A stretch of 64,000 nucleotides of DNA from contig NZ_KE386569.1 of assembly GCF_000427625.1 (NCBI RefSeq), forward strand, positions 3,484,789-3,548,788. The letters run 5' to 3'. The stretch's first letter is position 1; every line of letters begins with the position of its first letter. A program made the translations under genes and the position numbers. Below the pieces are notes generated by a model, which searched no databases, was not told the DNA's origin, and saw only the letters and a program-made list of their open reading frames with translations. This DNA comes from Methylobacter luteus IMV-B-3098. GTDB lineage: Bacteria > Pseudomonadota > Gammaproteobacteria > Methylococcales > Methylomonadaceae. Shown piece by piece: positions 1-8,156 of the stretch.

Positions 1-2103
1 GCCAATGAGCAAAACACAACAGTCCGGGTTCTGTTTCGCAACGGCCTCAACCAAATCCTGGTCGAACCATTCGGCAATAGCGCCATAGTAGCCGATGATT
101 CGCCGTCCTTGCGGCTCAACATATATTATGTCGGGTTTGCGGGCGAAGTGTTCGAATTCTCCGGCATTTCTGATTAGCGCACGGTTTTGAGTATGTCCGG
201 AAACAATTTGATCGAGCAAGGCGGATGAGGTCACTGTCAAATCGGCATCGCGCATCAGCGCGCGCTCCAAGGACAGCACTTCTTCTGCTGTGTTGCCGAA
301 GCCTTCATGATGATCCATGCAGTCATAGACAACCCGGCAATTGGGTAACATCGAAGCAATGTCATGCCAGAAAGGATGCTGCACAAGAGAAATAATGCCT
401 CTCACATTAGCCCAGGCAAGAACACTACCGATGCTGTTACGAAGCTGCTCAACCGTTTCAATTCCGGGCGCCGACGAATAAATAACCGGAGCTCCTTTGG
501 CGAATAGCTTGATCTGGAACAGACGGCCTCTGGTATCCAGTGGCTCTAGATCAAACCCCGGCTGTCCATTGTCTATCAGGTTGGCGGACACGTAGAAGAC
601 ACGCCGCCCAGAGGCTGCTATGGCTTCTGCCAGGTGTTGAGGGCGCTGGTGGCGAAAATGCCAATCAATGACACCCCAGACGATATAGTCGGGTGCATCC
701 GTTTGTTCCGCTACTTGATTTATTTGCGGTGGCTGGGCTTGGGTGGTGACTGAAAATGTTCTGTGAACATCATGATACGAATTACCAAAAGCTTTGTTAT
801 AGAGCCTCTTTAATATCCTTTTCATAAACAAAGGCAGAGGCAGGCGAGTATATATCGTTTGCATTACTCGGGTCAGGCTACGACGATCATCATCAATTAA
901 CCCGTATCGCAACAGGCGAGCTGTAAACCGCAGCGGGCGTGTGATGCGCCAGGATTGGCTGTTATGCATTGTTTCAATGATTTCCAGCAACGCTTCGCGC
1001 TGAGCCGCAAGCTGGTTGAGGCTGGCGATTTGCCTGTCGCGTTCAGCCACCATATCGCTGAGGCTGGCGATCTGCCCGTCGCGCTCGACCAGCGTATCAC
1101 TGAGGCTGGCGATCTGCTTGCCACGCTCGACCAGCATGTCACTGAGGCTGGTGATCTGCCCGTCGCGCTCGACCAGCGTATCACTGAGGCTGGCGATCTG
1201 CTTGCCGCGCTCGACCACCATGTCGCTGAGGCTGGCGATCTGCCCGTCGCGCTCGACCAGCGTATCACTGAGGTTGGCGATCTGCTTGCCACGCTCGACC
1301 ACCATATCGCTGAGGCTGGTGATTTGCTCGTCGCGCTCTGCAGCAACCATTTTCCAGGATTGAACAATTTCAGAATCCTCGACAGGATGCTCAAAAACAC
1401 CAGAAGAGAGTTGAGGAAGTTGAGCGTCCGAAGCCAGTGCAATCCAGTAAACAGGCTTGGCAAGTCCTAAGGCTTCTTTTATAAATTCATTTTCTTGCCA
1501 ATAACTTAAAGTGGGAGTGGCTAGTGATTCTGCGAATATGCCAGAGCCGTAAATAATGCGTTGTCCAAAGTAAGCGGTATTTTTAAAGTAATTTCCAAGA
1601 AATTGTTTGAACTCGTGCTGATACAGTTCCTTGACGTGATAGGGATTGTTATAACCGGATTCAACAGAATAATGATATTTGTCCGGGCTAGAAATCAATA
1701 AAATTCCATCAGGGCGCAAAACACGCTTAATTTCCTGCATCATCTGTTCGTGTTGATCGTGATGCTCGATTGTTTCAAAGCTCACTACCATATCAACGCT
1801 CGCATCAGGCAGGGGAATATCGGCGCAACTCCCTACCATGTATTCCAGATTTTCTTTTTGATAGCACTTGCGAGCGTGTTTAACGGCCTCGGCGGAGATA
1901 TCGACGCCAATCACCTTATTAGCCTTATTGGCCAGCATCGCGGAACCATAGCCTTCGCCACTGGCGATATCTAAAACGACTTTCCCTGCAGCAATTTCAC
2001 AAGCTTCCAGATATCGGTGCAAGTGTTCAAGTTCGATATTGCCGTGCACATTCGGGACAAAGCGTTCGCCGGTAAATAGCATATTTTCCCATTCTTTCTT
2101 CAT
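1..2103 (-). CDS. Methyltransferase / coiled-coil repeat / glycosyltransferase fusion (partial, 3' end off the left edge)
   Basis: The frame is open from an ATG at 2103 to base 1 (701 codons seen, no stop). The ATG overlaps the wzt stop as ATGA, so translation is probably coupled. Residues 1-230 are a class I SAM methyltransferase with motif I around 43-55 (VLDIASGEGYG) and a following acidic GVDIS. Residues about 254-366 are eight 14-residue repeats of the type VERDGQIASLSDMV, two heptads each, predicted coiled coil. Residues from about 462 (DYIVWGVIDWHFRHQRPQHL, then VVYDCMDHH) look like the N-terminal half of a GT-B glycosyltransferase of the TuaH-like group. The layout resembles chain-length-controlling or capping proteins next to Wzm/Wzt exporters, where a methyltransferase ends the O-antigen chain and the coiled coil acts as a ruler. 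That role is inferred. The acceptor is unknown. Confidence 0.85.
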   Translation of the reverse strand, partial: MKKEWENMLFTGERFVPNVHGNIELEHLHRYLEACEIAAGKVVLDIASGEGYGSAMLANKANKVIGVDISAEAVKHARKCYQKENLEYMVGSCADIPLPDASVDMVVSFETIEHHDQHEQMMQEIKRVLRPDGILLISSPDKYHYSVESGYNNPYHVKELYQHEFKQFLGNYFKNTAYFGQRIIYGSGIFAESLATPTLSYWQENEFIKEALGLAKPVYWIALASDAQLPQLSSGVFEHPVEDSEIVQSWKMVAAERDEQITSLSDMVVERGKQIANLSDTLVERDGQIASLSDMVVERGKQIASLSDTLVERDGQITSLSDMLVERGKQIASLSDTLVERDGQIASLSDMVAERDRQIASLNQLAAQREALLEIIETMHNSQSWRITRPLRFTARLLRYGLIDDDRRSLTRVMQTIYTRLPLPLFMKRILKRLYNKAFGNSYHDVHRTFSVTTQAQPPQINQVAEQTDAPDYIVWGVIDWHFRHQRPQHLAEAIAASGRRVFYVSANLIDNGQPGFDLEPLDTRGRLFQIKLFAKGAPVIYSSAPGIETVEQLRNSIGSVLAWANVRGIISLVQHPFWHDIASMLPNCRVVYDCMDHHEGFGNTAEEVLSLERALMRDADLTVTSSALLDQIVSGHTQNRALIRNAGEFEHFARKPDIIYVEPQGRRIIGYYGAIAEWFDQDLVEAVAKQNPDCCVLLIG
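1007..1342 (-). repeat. Eight tandem 42-bp repeats inside the fusion gene
   Basis: Eight consecutive 42-bp units fill 336 bp exactly, each coding for 14 residues (two heptads). Units alternate between a GK type (VERGKQIASLSDTL) and a DG type (VERDGQIASLSDMV), so there is also an 84-bp higher-order period. The outer copies are more diverged than the inner ones. Units are multiples of three and of seven codons, so gain or loss of copies would keep both frame and heptad phase. Confidence 0.95.
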
Positions 2104-3467
2104 TTGAGATTCCTTAGGACATCAAGTTTTATTTGTTGCATGGGGATGCCAATGAGACCTGTTACAGCACTGCTGGACTCTGACTTGAAGAGTAGCGCAT
2201 CGTGTATCCAATGATGTTGCACATGCTGATCCTGGGTTCCACTGGCAATGGCTACGTTTACGCTGTAATTGCCAACAGGCAGTATGGGCATTAGAAATGT
2301 GAATTCTGCTTGAATTGCATGCTCTGCTTCACAAAATAAAGGGGCGTCTCTGTAGCTAAGATAAGTATTGTCCCCAAACAGCGCTTGTCCTAGGCGATCT
2401 TTAACCGTAAAACCGATAATTGGAGCGTCCAGCGGTTCGTGCGCTATTGCATGAATACGGAGGATAACCTGTTCGCCCCCTACTACCCAGGCAAGCGGTG
2501 AGCCATCGCTGTCGAGAAATTCAACGTCAGTAATTTGCGCGCTACCTTTGCCAAAAGAGGGCGCATCAGGGTTAAACTCGAATAATTGAATATCATTGCG
2601 CAAGTTGCTGGCATTTATAAATTTCTGACGCTGGTCCTTCGCGCTAGTTATCGGAGGGTTGGCGCGATTTGGTTTGATACGTGTTATTGTTCCTTTGCCT
2701 TGTTGGTCTTCAAAAAAGGCTTCCAAGTAGTTTTCACAAACATCTTTCGGCGAACCTTGTTGAAGCACGTTCCCTTTCTCAATCCAAATTGCTCTGCTAC
2801 ATAAATTTCTAACAGAGGCAGTGTCGTGACTAACAAATAATACCGTTCCTGTTTTCATGAAATTACGCAAGAAGCGCATGCATTTTTGGGTGAAGAATGC
2901 ATCTCCTACCGCCAGTGCCTCATCTATTACCAGAATATCGGCATCCACATGGGCGATAACGGCGAATGCCAGTCGTACCATCATGCCGCTGGAATAGGTT
3001 TTGACCGGTTGTTCAATAAAGTCGCTAATATCGGCAAAAGTAATGATGTCATTAAAGCGTTCATCGGTTTCTTCTTTGCTCAATCCGAGCACAGCGGCAT
3101 TCATATAGATATTTTCGCGCCCGGTAAATTCTGGATTGAAGCCTGAACCAAGCTCCAGTAGGGCTGCGATACGTCCATGGGTTTGAATGCTGCCGCCGGT
3201 TGGATTGAGTGTGCCGCAGATCAGTTGCAGTAGCGTGGATTTGCCGCTGCCATTGCGTCCGATGATGCCGACAGTTTCTCCTTTCCTTATTTCAAACGAT
3301 ACATCTTTCAGCGCCCAAAATTCACGGAAATACTGTTTGGGCTGTTGTTTGCCGGCAAGCCGCTGCAAACGCGGATATATCGACTGCTTGAGGCGGTGAT
3401 GCGGCTGCTCGTAAATCTGGTAACATTTGCTGAGATTTTCTACCTTGATGGCAATTTCAGAGGACAT
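2100..3467 (-). CDS. wzt: Polysaccharide ABC exporter ATP-binding subunit (Wzt-like, with C-terminal carbohydrate-binding domain)
   Basis: Cytoplasmic ATPase that powers export of an undecaprenyl-linked polysaccharide through the Wzm permease. It is 455 residues from the chosen ATG at 3467 (MSSEIAIKVENLS), which overlaps the wzm stop by 11 bp. A longer in-frame start at 3518 lies wholly inside wzm and is less likely. Walker A GRNGSGKST is at 70-78, the signature SSGMMVRLA near 159-167, Walker B ILVIDE at 178-183 and the switch His at 214. Residues about 300-450 form an extra domain like Wzt_C, which in characterised exporters binds a methyl or other terminal cap on the finished chain. This agrees with a methyltransferase encoded immediately downstream. 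Confidence 0.92.
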   Translation of the reverse strand: MSSEIAIKVENLSKCYQIYEQPHHRLKQSIYPRLQRLAGKQQPKQYFREFWALKDVSFEIRKGETVGIIGRNGSGKSTLLQLICGTLNPTGGSIQTHGRIAALLELGSGFNPEFTGRENIYMNAAVLGLSKEETDERFNDIITFADISDFIEQPVKTYSSGMMVRLAFAVIAHVDADILVIDEALAVGDAFFTQKCMRFLRNFMKTGTVLFVSHDTASVRNLCSRAIWIEKGNVLQQGSPKDVCENYLEAFFEDQQGKGTITRIKPNRANPPITSAKDQRQKFINASNLRNDIQLFEFNPDAPSFGKGSAQITDVEFLDSDGSPLAWVVGGEQVILRIHAIAHEPLDAPIIGFTVKDRLGQALFGDNTYLSYRDAPLFCEAEHAIQAEFTFLMPILPVGNYSVNVAIASGTQDQHVQHHWIHDALLFKSESSSAVTGLIGIPMQQIKLDVLRNLK

Positions 3468-4278
3468 CGGCGAATCCTCTGCGAGTTTTCTGAAACCAAA
3501 CAAATCCTCCCCATGCAATCAATATACCTATTGCTAACATGATGCCCCACTGCCCCATATCCGGTACTTTGCCGAAAATCAGCGTGTTGCGCCCTTCTTC
3601 GATAATGAAGGTGAGAGGATTGATTTGCAGCCAGGTTTGGTAGCGAGCAGGCAGCGCGCTAATGGGATAAAACACAGGGGAAAGAAACATCAATACGGTC
3701 GTGAACATACCCGTAATTTGCCCTATATCTCGAATATATACGCCAAGCCCAGCTAAAAACCAGGCAAAGCCCATAGTGGCAAACACGAGAGGCAATAACA
3801 CAAAAGGGAACAATATTGCAGTCCACACAAGCTGTTGGGTAAGAATCAGTTGCGCAACCAACAAAACGAGCAAGCTGATGGCAGTGTGGAACAGCGCCGA
3901 GCCGAATGCCACCCATGGCAGAATTTCCAAAGGAAAGATGACTTTCTTGACGAAATTGACGTTGGAAAGAATCAATCCTGGGGCGCGGTTCAGACATTCA
4001 GCAAACAAGCCATGCACGATCATGCCGACAAAAAGCACAATGGCAAAATCGGTTTTGCTTTCCTCGCCGCCGAGTCCCCAGCGTGCTTTGAACACTACAG
4101 AAAATACAAATGTGTAAATGGTCAACATTAGGATCGGATTGAAGAGCGACCACGCCAATCCCATAATCGAGCCGCGATAGCGTCCCACCACCTCCCGCTT
4201 GGTCAAAGCAAAGATGAGGTTCCGGTTGCGCCAGAGGCTGGCCGCCATTTCACTAGGAGATATACGAAATTGCTGCAT
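3457..4278 (-). CDS. wzm: Polysaccharide ABC exporter permease (Wzm-like, ABC-2 type)
   Basis: Inner-membrane permease of 273 residues with about six hydrophobic segments, of the ABC-2/TagG/KpsM family. The N-terminus (WRNRNLIFALTKREVVGRYRGSIMGLAWSLFNPILML) is characteristic of Wzm. It pairs with the overlapping wzt to export an O-antigen or capsule-like polymer. Its ATG at 4278 overlaps the stop of the rmlC remnant (TGATG), so the ancestral operon continued upstream into rhamnose genes that are now broken. Whether the exporter still has a substrate made from rhamnose depends on rml genes outside this window. Confidence 0.92.
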   Translation of the reverse strand: MQQFRISPSEMAASLWRNRNLIFALTKREVVGRYRGSIMGLAWSLFNPILMLTIYTFVFSVVFKARWGLGGEESKTDFAIVLFVGMIVHGLFAECLNRAPGLILSNVNFVKKVIFPLEILPWVAFGSALFHTAISLLVLLVAQLILTQQLVWTAILFPFVLLPLVFATMGFAWFLAGLGVYIRDIGQITGMFTTVLMFLSPVFYPISALPARYQTWLQINPLTFIIEEGRNTLIFGKVPDMGQWGIMLAIGILIAWGGFVWFQKTRRGFADVL

Positions 4279-4614
4279 CAGATAAAAACCTCAATCTCAG
4301 TGGGCAGCTTGCCCTGCGCATTTTTTCCCGAAAGAAACGGTGTGTTTTGTATTGGCGATCCGGTCCCCAAATTTTGCCCGCTCCAAACAATGCTGCATTT
4401 GAACTCTGGAACGTGGTAATTGGTGGTCTTGTAGAGAAGCTCGGCAAAACCGGAAAGGGCCACAAAATCGTGGACGAAGCACTTGGGAGTCCAGAGTTGT
4501 TTTTTGTTTTCTTTGTTGGGCAACTCGCCCAGCCATTGATCAAACGCTAAAGGGGATTTGCGAATATTCACCATCATATCAAAAGCTCTTCCGATTAACT
4601 ACGCGCACCAGCTT
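4278..4614 (-). pseudogene. rmlC: rmlC remnant (dTDP-4-dehydrorhamnose 3,5-epimerase), N-terminus lost and frameshifted
   Basis: The reading frame 4278-4572 matches the C-terminal half of RmlC: VNIRKSPLAFDQWLGE, then KKQLWTPKCFVHDFVALS, then FLSGKNAQGKL. A piece coding KLVRVV lies just upstream (4614-4597) in a different frame. One extra base near 4579-4581 separates it from DMMVNIRKS. The N-terminal part, including the catalytic His region (usually RGLHYQ), is missing. Several usually conserved residues are substituted. It is a broken gene, not a short functional one. Confidence 0.85.
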
Positions 4615-4856
4615 GCGCTCAGAATAGCGCGGCGGCTATTCAGGTCGAGGCGGTTTCTCACAAAAGTAATTTGTGCGGAGTAAGGCTTGCCGTTTGCGCG
4701 GGAACTATATTCGTAGATATGGCTATTAATATTCGCCATATTGCAAGTGTAAATTAGATTGTCGAGGTTGGTGACAGGCTTGTTATTTTGATATAGCCAG
4801 TCGAGCACAAAATTTGAACCGATAAACCCAGTCACGCCGGTAACAAGAATGCTCAT
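4599..4856 (-). pseudogene. rmlB: rmlB remnant (dTDP-glucose 4,6-dehydratase) with large internal deletion
   Basis: The 85-residue frame starts like RmlB (MSILVTGVTGFIGSNFVLDW, a Rossmann GxxGxxG) for about 45 residues. It then jumps to a piece (KPYSAQITFVRNRLDLNSRRAI) that matches the far C-terminal segment of RmlB, normally ITYVxDRPGHDRRYAID. Roughly 200 residues, with the catalytic Tyr-x3-Lys, are absent. The frame then enters rmlC sequence out of phase and stops. Two successive deletions seem to have collapsed an rmlB(A)C run into about 580 bp. Confidence 0.85.
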
Positions 4857-5439
4857 TGATTATTTGAATTTCCTGATTGCTGTTTTGCAGCGCTTACTAA
4901 GTTATCGCCCCGCTGCAAGGCTAAAGCCTCTCAATCTTGGAATTCAGAATGGAATTTTCAGGGGGCAACCGAAATTCGATCGCCAAGAATGCGCAACTGC
5001 TTGTAAAAAGGGCAAGTATACATTTCGAGGTGATAGGGGGCAAGTTTTACGACAAATTAGCAGGGCAATCGCGTTATACTCCATTGATGGACCAAGGTGT
5101 ATAAAAATAGCCGCTTTGCAGAGAGAATAAGGCTGCTTTCCAAGCCGATGTCGCATATTGAAAACCTCGAAGACCTTCCTCGCGGCGAGAGACGAAAAAC
5201 AAATTGCACAAGCTGAGTGATATTGTAATGATCGTCTTATGGGCGTGCTGAGTGATATAGAAAATTGGGCAGGCATGGAAGAATTTGCCGAGGAGAAAGA
5301 ATCTTGACTGCGCGGATTTCAGTTGCCGGATGGCAGTCCACGCAGGTTAAGCAATGTGGTGAAGAGAAGCGATCCTATAGCTTTTCAGGACGCGTTTTTG
5401 CTTTGGGTTCAAGTGGCGTTGCCGAGCCTGGCGGGCGGA
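4857..5439. other. Decayed non-coding stretch upstream of the rml remnants
   Basis: Open frames here reach at most about 110 codons, lack clear ribosome sites and match nothing I can recognise. A plus-strand frame at 4949-5130 with clustered Cys, Lys and Arg residues faintly recalls an IS1182-type transposase middle section, but too weakly to call. Best read as degraded mobile or polysaccharide DNA. Confidence 0.5.
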
Positions 5440-5679
5440 AAAGTCTGTCTGGACGGCAAGCTTGCGATCTTTCCAGCTGACAAAGGCGAAGGAATTGCGC
5501 ATTATGGGGCCATACAAATTGACGCTTAGCGCCTGCGCCGCCTTGTTAATAACGCGCTTGTCCAGGCGAATTTTGACGATAATGCAGTCTGGATACAGGA
5601 TCGGATGGAGCGTATCCAGCGGTCGTGTCCGCCATTCAATGACCTTTTCCAGTACCGAATCAGCCACTTATGAAACCAC
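5440..5679 (-). pseudogene. IS256-family transposase remnant with internal deletion
   Basis: Minus-strand translation gives ADSVLEKVIEWRTRPLD, then YPDCIIVKIRLDKRVINKA, both typical of IS256/mutator transposases (the second contains the first catalytic Asp region). The frame then jumps to MRNSFAFVSWKDRKLAV, which in intact enzymes lies about 60-70 residues further on. The codon before VADSVL is TAA. No intact ends or target duplications are visible. The element is dead and mostly deleted. Confidence 0.8.
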
Positions 5680-6190
5680 GGGCGGCAAAATAAGCGGTAT
5701 CGTGCCGCCGTATTGTGTGACTTTGAAAATAAGCGGTTTATAAGGAATTATTTACACCCTCTTGGTTGTTACATAATGGATATGGATTCAGACTATTTTT
5801 CCCGTTTATGTTAGATATCCTTATTTGTATGTTCCTGAATTGGTCGTATATCATATAGGTCTAGCGCTTACCGGCAAGATGGCGATTTCTCCATATCATG
5901 TAGCCTTGTAAACTAGTCTAAATATTTATTAAGAGCATGCTTAGAGGCTTATTCTGGATGTTGCTACCGATCTGAGAACCTTAATTTAGTCACATTATAT
6001 TCTTTGCTCTACACAGAGAGACAAGGTGATCTTAATAGTAGAGATGCAATATATAATTTCAGGGACAGCTACAGCATGGTGTGAATAGCAATATACTTAA
6101 TTAGCTCACGTTATATCTGTGTGCGAGATTTAGCTAATAAACAACGAATCGTTCCTGCAAAATGATGCAGCGGAGAAAAGTTTGAGGTTA
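5680..6190. other. AT-rich intergenic stretch with no recognisable gene
   Basis: About 500 bp between the transposase remnant and the first plus-strand glycosyltransferase. It is richer in A and T than its neighbours and has no long open frame. It presumably holds the promoter of the O-antigen-like cluster, but I see no convincing -35/-10 pair to place it. Confidence 0.5.
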
Positions 6191-7099
6191 ATGAATAAAC
6201 AACTTGATGCTGTTACCTTGGTGACTGTCAATTATAACGCAGGGGATATGCTTCGGAACTGTATTCACTCTGCAGCTGATCAGGTAGGAGAAATTATTGT
6301 CGTGGATAACGCTTCTTCCGACCAAAGTTTGGCGAATTTGAGTACCCAGGATGAGTCGCAGGGAGCAGTCAGGATTATCCGGAATTCACAGAATTTGGGA
6401 TTTGCCGCAGCCTGCAATATCGGAGCGAAAGCCGCTAAAGGGAGCTATTTATTGTTTCTTAATCCGGACTGTGAACTTAATCCGAATGCCATTCAAGCTA
6501 TGCTGGATGTTTTTCATGAATATGCGGAGGTTGGTATGGTAGGCGGATTGCTGATTGGTCCCGATGGCACGGAGCAGGGCGGCGGACGACGGGCTATTCC
6601 AACGCCCTGGCGGTCTTTTGTAAGAGCCTTCGGTTTGTCCCGATTTGAGCAGCGCTGGCCGAAACTGTTCTTTGATTTCTATTTGCACAAACAGCCCTTG
6701 CCTGTTCATCCTGTCGAAATGGAGGCCATCTCCGGCGCCTGCATGTTAGTGAAGCGTGAAGCGGTTGAAGATGTCGGGCTTTGGGATGAAGGTTATTTCC
6801 TGCATTGTGAAGATCTGGACTGGTGCATGCGCTTTCGTCAGAGAGGCTGGAAAATTTTATTTGCGCCGGGTGCGCGAATAGTACATCACAAAGGCGTATG
6901 TGGCCGTTCTCGTCCCATATTTGTAGAGTGGCACAAGCATAAGGGCATGATGCGCTTTTACCGCAAGTTTTTCAGTCATCAGTACCCAGGGCCGTTGATG
7001 TGGCTGGTTGCTGCCGGGATCGGTCTGCGGTTCTGCATGTTGGCAGTTTATTTTACTGGTTGTCGTATTGTGCATCGCCTGGGGTTGTCCAATGGATAA
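6191..7099 (+). CDS. Family 2 glycosyltransferase (rhamnosyltransferase-like)
   Basis: 302 residues from ATG 6191; a TTG nine bases upstream is also in frame but the ATG has a GAGG close by. GT-A fold signs: VTLVTVNYN at the start, IIVVDNASSD, the metal-binding NPDC at about residue 95, and a late GYFLHCEDLDWCMR acidic motif. This pattern is that of WbbL/RfbF-like transferases that add rhamnose or a related sugar to a lipid-linked glycan at the cytoplasmic face. Hydrophobic C-terminal segment. It overlaps the next gene by 8 bp (ATGGATAA), so the two are co-translated. Confidence 0.88.
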   Translation: MNKQLDAVTLVTVNYNAGDMLRNCIHSAADQVGEIIVVDNASSDQSLANLSTQDESQGAVRIIRNSQNLGFAAACNIGAKAAKGSYLLFLNPDCELNPNAIQAMLDVFHEYAEVGMVGGLLIGPDGTEQGGGRRAIPTPWRSFVRAFGLSRFEQRWPKLFFDFYLHKQPLPVHPVEMEAISGACMLVKREAVEDVGLWDEGYFLHCEDLDWCMRFRQRGWKILFAPGARIVHHKGVCGRSRPIFVEWHKHKGMMRFYRKFFSHQYPGPLMWLVAAGIGLRFCMLAVYFTGCRIVHRLGLSNG

Positions 7100-7979
7100 A
7101 CAGCAGATAGGGATTATTGGTGCGACCAGCTTTGTCGGAGAATATCTCTTAGATAGATTGGCCGGGCTGGATATTGAAATTACGGCATTTTCGCGAAAAC
7201 CCCAAGAAATTAGCACTGATTGTTATACGTCAAATATAAGTTGGCGTGTTCTAGGAAAGGGCACTGATTCGTCGGGCGCGCCTTACTCTGATGAGATGCA
7301 AGCGATTGAAAACTGGATAAGCCTGGGGCCTGTCTGGGCTTTGGCTGAGCTGTTTCCGATGCTGGAAGCCTATGGTGCACGTCGTATCGTGGCCTTGAGT
7401 TCAACCAGTCGCTTTACCAAGACGGCGTCCAGGGACGAATCGGAGCAGGCACTCGCCGAGCACCTGATCAGCGGTGAGGAAAGCTTAACGACGTGGGCCG
7501 AAAAACAAGGCGTGGAATGGGTCATTATTCAGCCGACCATGATCTATGGCTATGGCAAGGACAGAAACATTGCCAGGATAGCGCGTTTTATTGAACGCTT
7601 CAGCTTTTTTCCTTTGCTTGGCAAAGCCACAGGCAAGCGGCAGCCCGTACATGTCGAGGATGTTGTTGATGCTTGTTGTTCGGCTCTTTTTTCAGGGCAA
7701 GCACTAAACCGCTCTTATATTGTGTCTGGTAAAGAGCAGTTGACTTACCGGGCAATGGTTGAGCGCATATTTTTATCGATGGGGAAAACGCCCGTTTTTT
7801 TATCACTGCCATTAGGCATGTTTCGATACGCCGTGATGTTGTTACGAATCCTGCCCAGATTCAAGTCTTTAAACGTTGAAATGGTGTCTCGCATGAATCA
7901 GGATATGATTTTTGACCATGAGGAGGCGGCACAGGATCTGGGGTTTAGGCCGAGAGGTTTTTTAAACAATAAAGACTGA
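7092..7979 (+). CDS. NAD-dependent epimerase/dehydratase-like (extended SDR)
   Basis: 295 residues from ATG 7092, which overlaps the preceding glycosyltransferase stop; a longer frame from 7008 lies inside that gene. The N-terminal GIIGATSFVGEYLL is a Rossmann dinucleotide-binding motif. IVALSSTSRFT sits where SDRs carry the catalytic Ser. The usual Tyr-x3-Lys is not clear: QPTMIYGYGKDRN follows at the substrate-recognition position. It may be a nucleotide-sugar reductase or epimerase paired with the upstream transferase. The substrate cannot be read from the sequence. Confidence 0.75.
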   Translation: MDKQQIGIIGATSFVGEYLLDRLAGLDIEITAFSRKPQEISTDCYTSNISWRVLGKGTDSSGAPYSDEMQAIENWISLGPVWALAELFPMLEAYGARRIVALSSTSRFTKTASRDESEQALAEHLISGEESLTTWAEKQGVEWVIIQPTMIYGYGKDRNIARIARFIERFSFFPLLGKATGKRQPVHVEDVVDACCSALFSGQALNRSYIVSGKEQLTYRAMVERIFLSMGKTPVFLSLPLGMFRYAVMLLRILPRFKSLNVEMVSRMNQDMIFDHEEAAQDLGFRPRGFLNNKD

Positions 7980-8156
7980 CAGCATATTAACAACCTATAA
8001 ATCGAGGGCTTAAGCTCGACTAAGATAGTTTATCCTGCAAAATCTCGACGTAACGTATAGCCGCTATTTTGGGCTAGGCGTAGCACCCGTCATAATTGAA
8101 TGGATGTTATCCATTCCCTCTAAAATTCCAATCTTGACATAAAGCTGTTAGTAGCA

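Noticed and set aside
1007..1342. CRISPR-like array
   Set aside because: The 42-bp units are directly adjacent with no spacers, and they read through as an in-frame coiled coil of the minus-strand gene.
955..1470. Plus-strand open frames of 115-171 codons across the repeat array
   Set aside because: They mirror the repetitive minus-strand coding sequence and have no ribosome site or family similarity.
4949..5130. IS1182-type transposase fragment on the plus strand
   Set aside because: Only a vague Cys/Lys/Arg pattern; no conserved block could be lined up.
4944..5276. 110-codon minus-strand frame as a gene
   Set aside because: Composition looks random, no ribosome site, no recognised motif, and it lies in a decayed zone.
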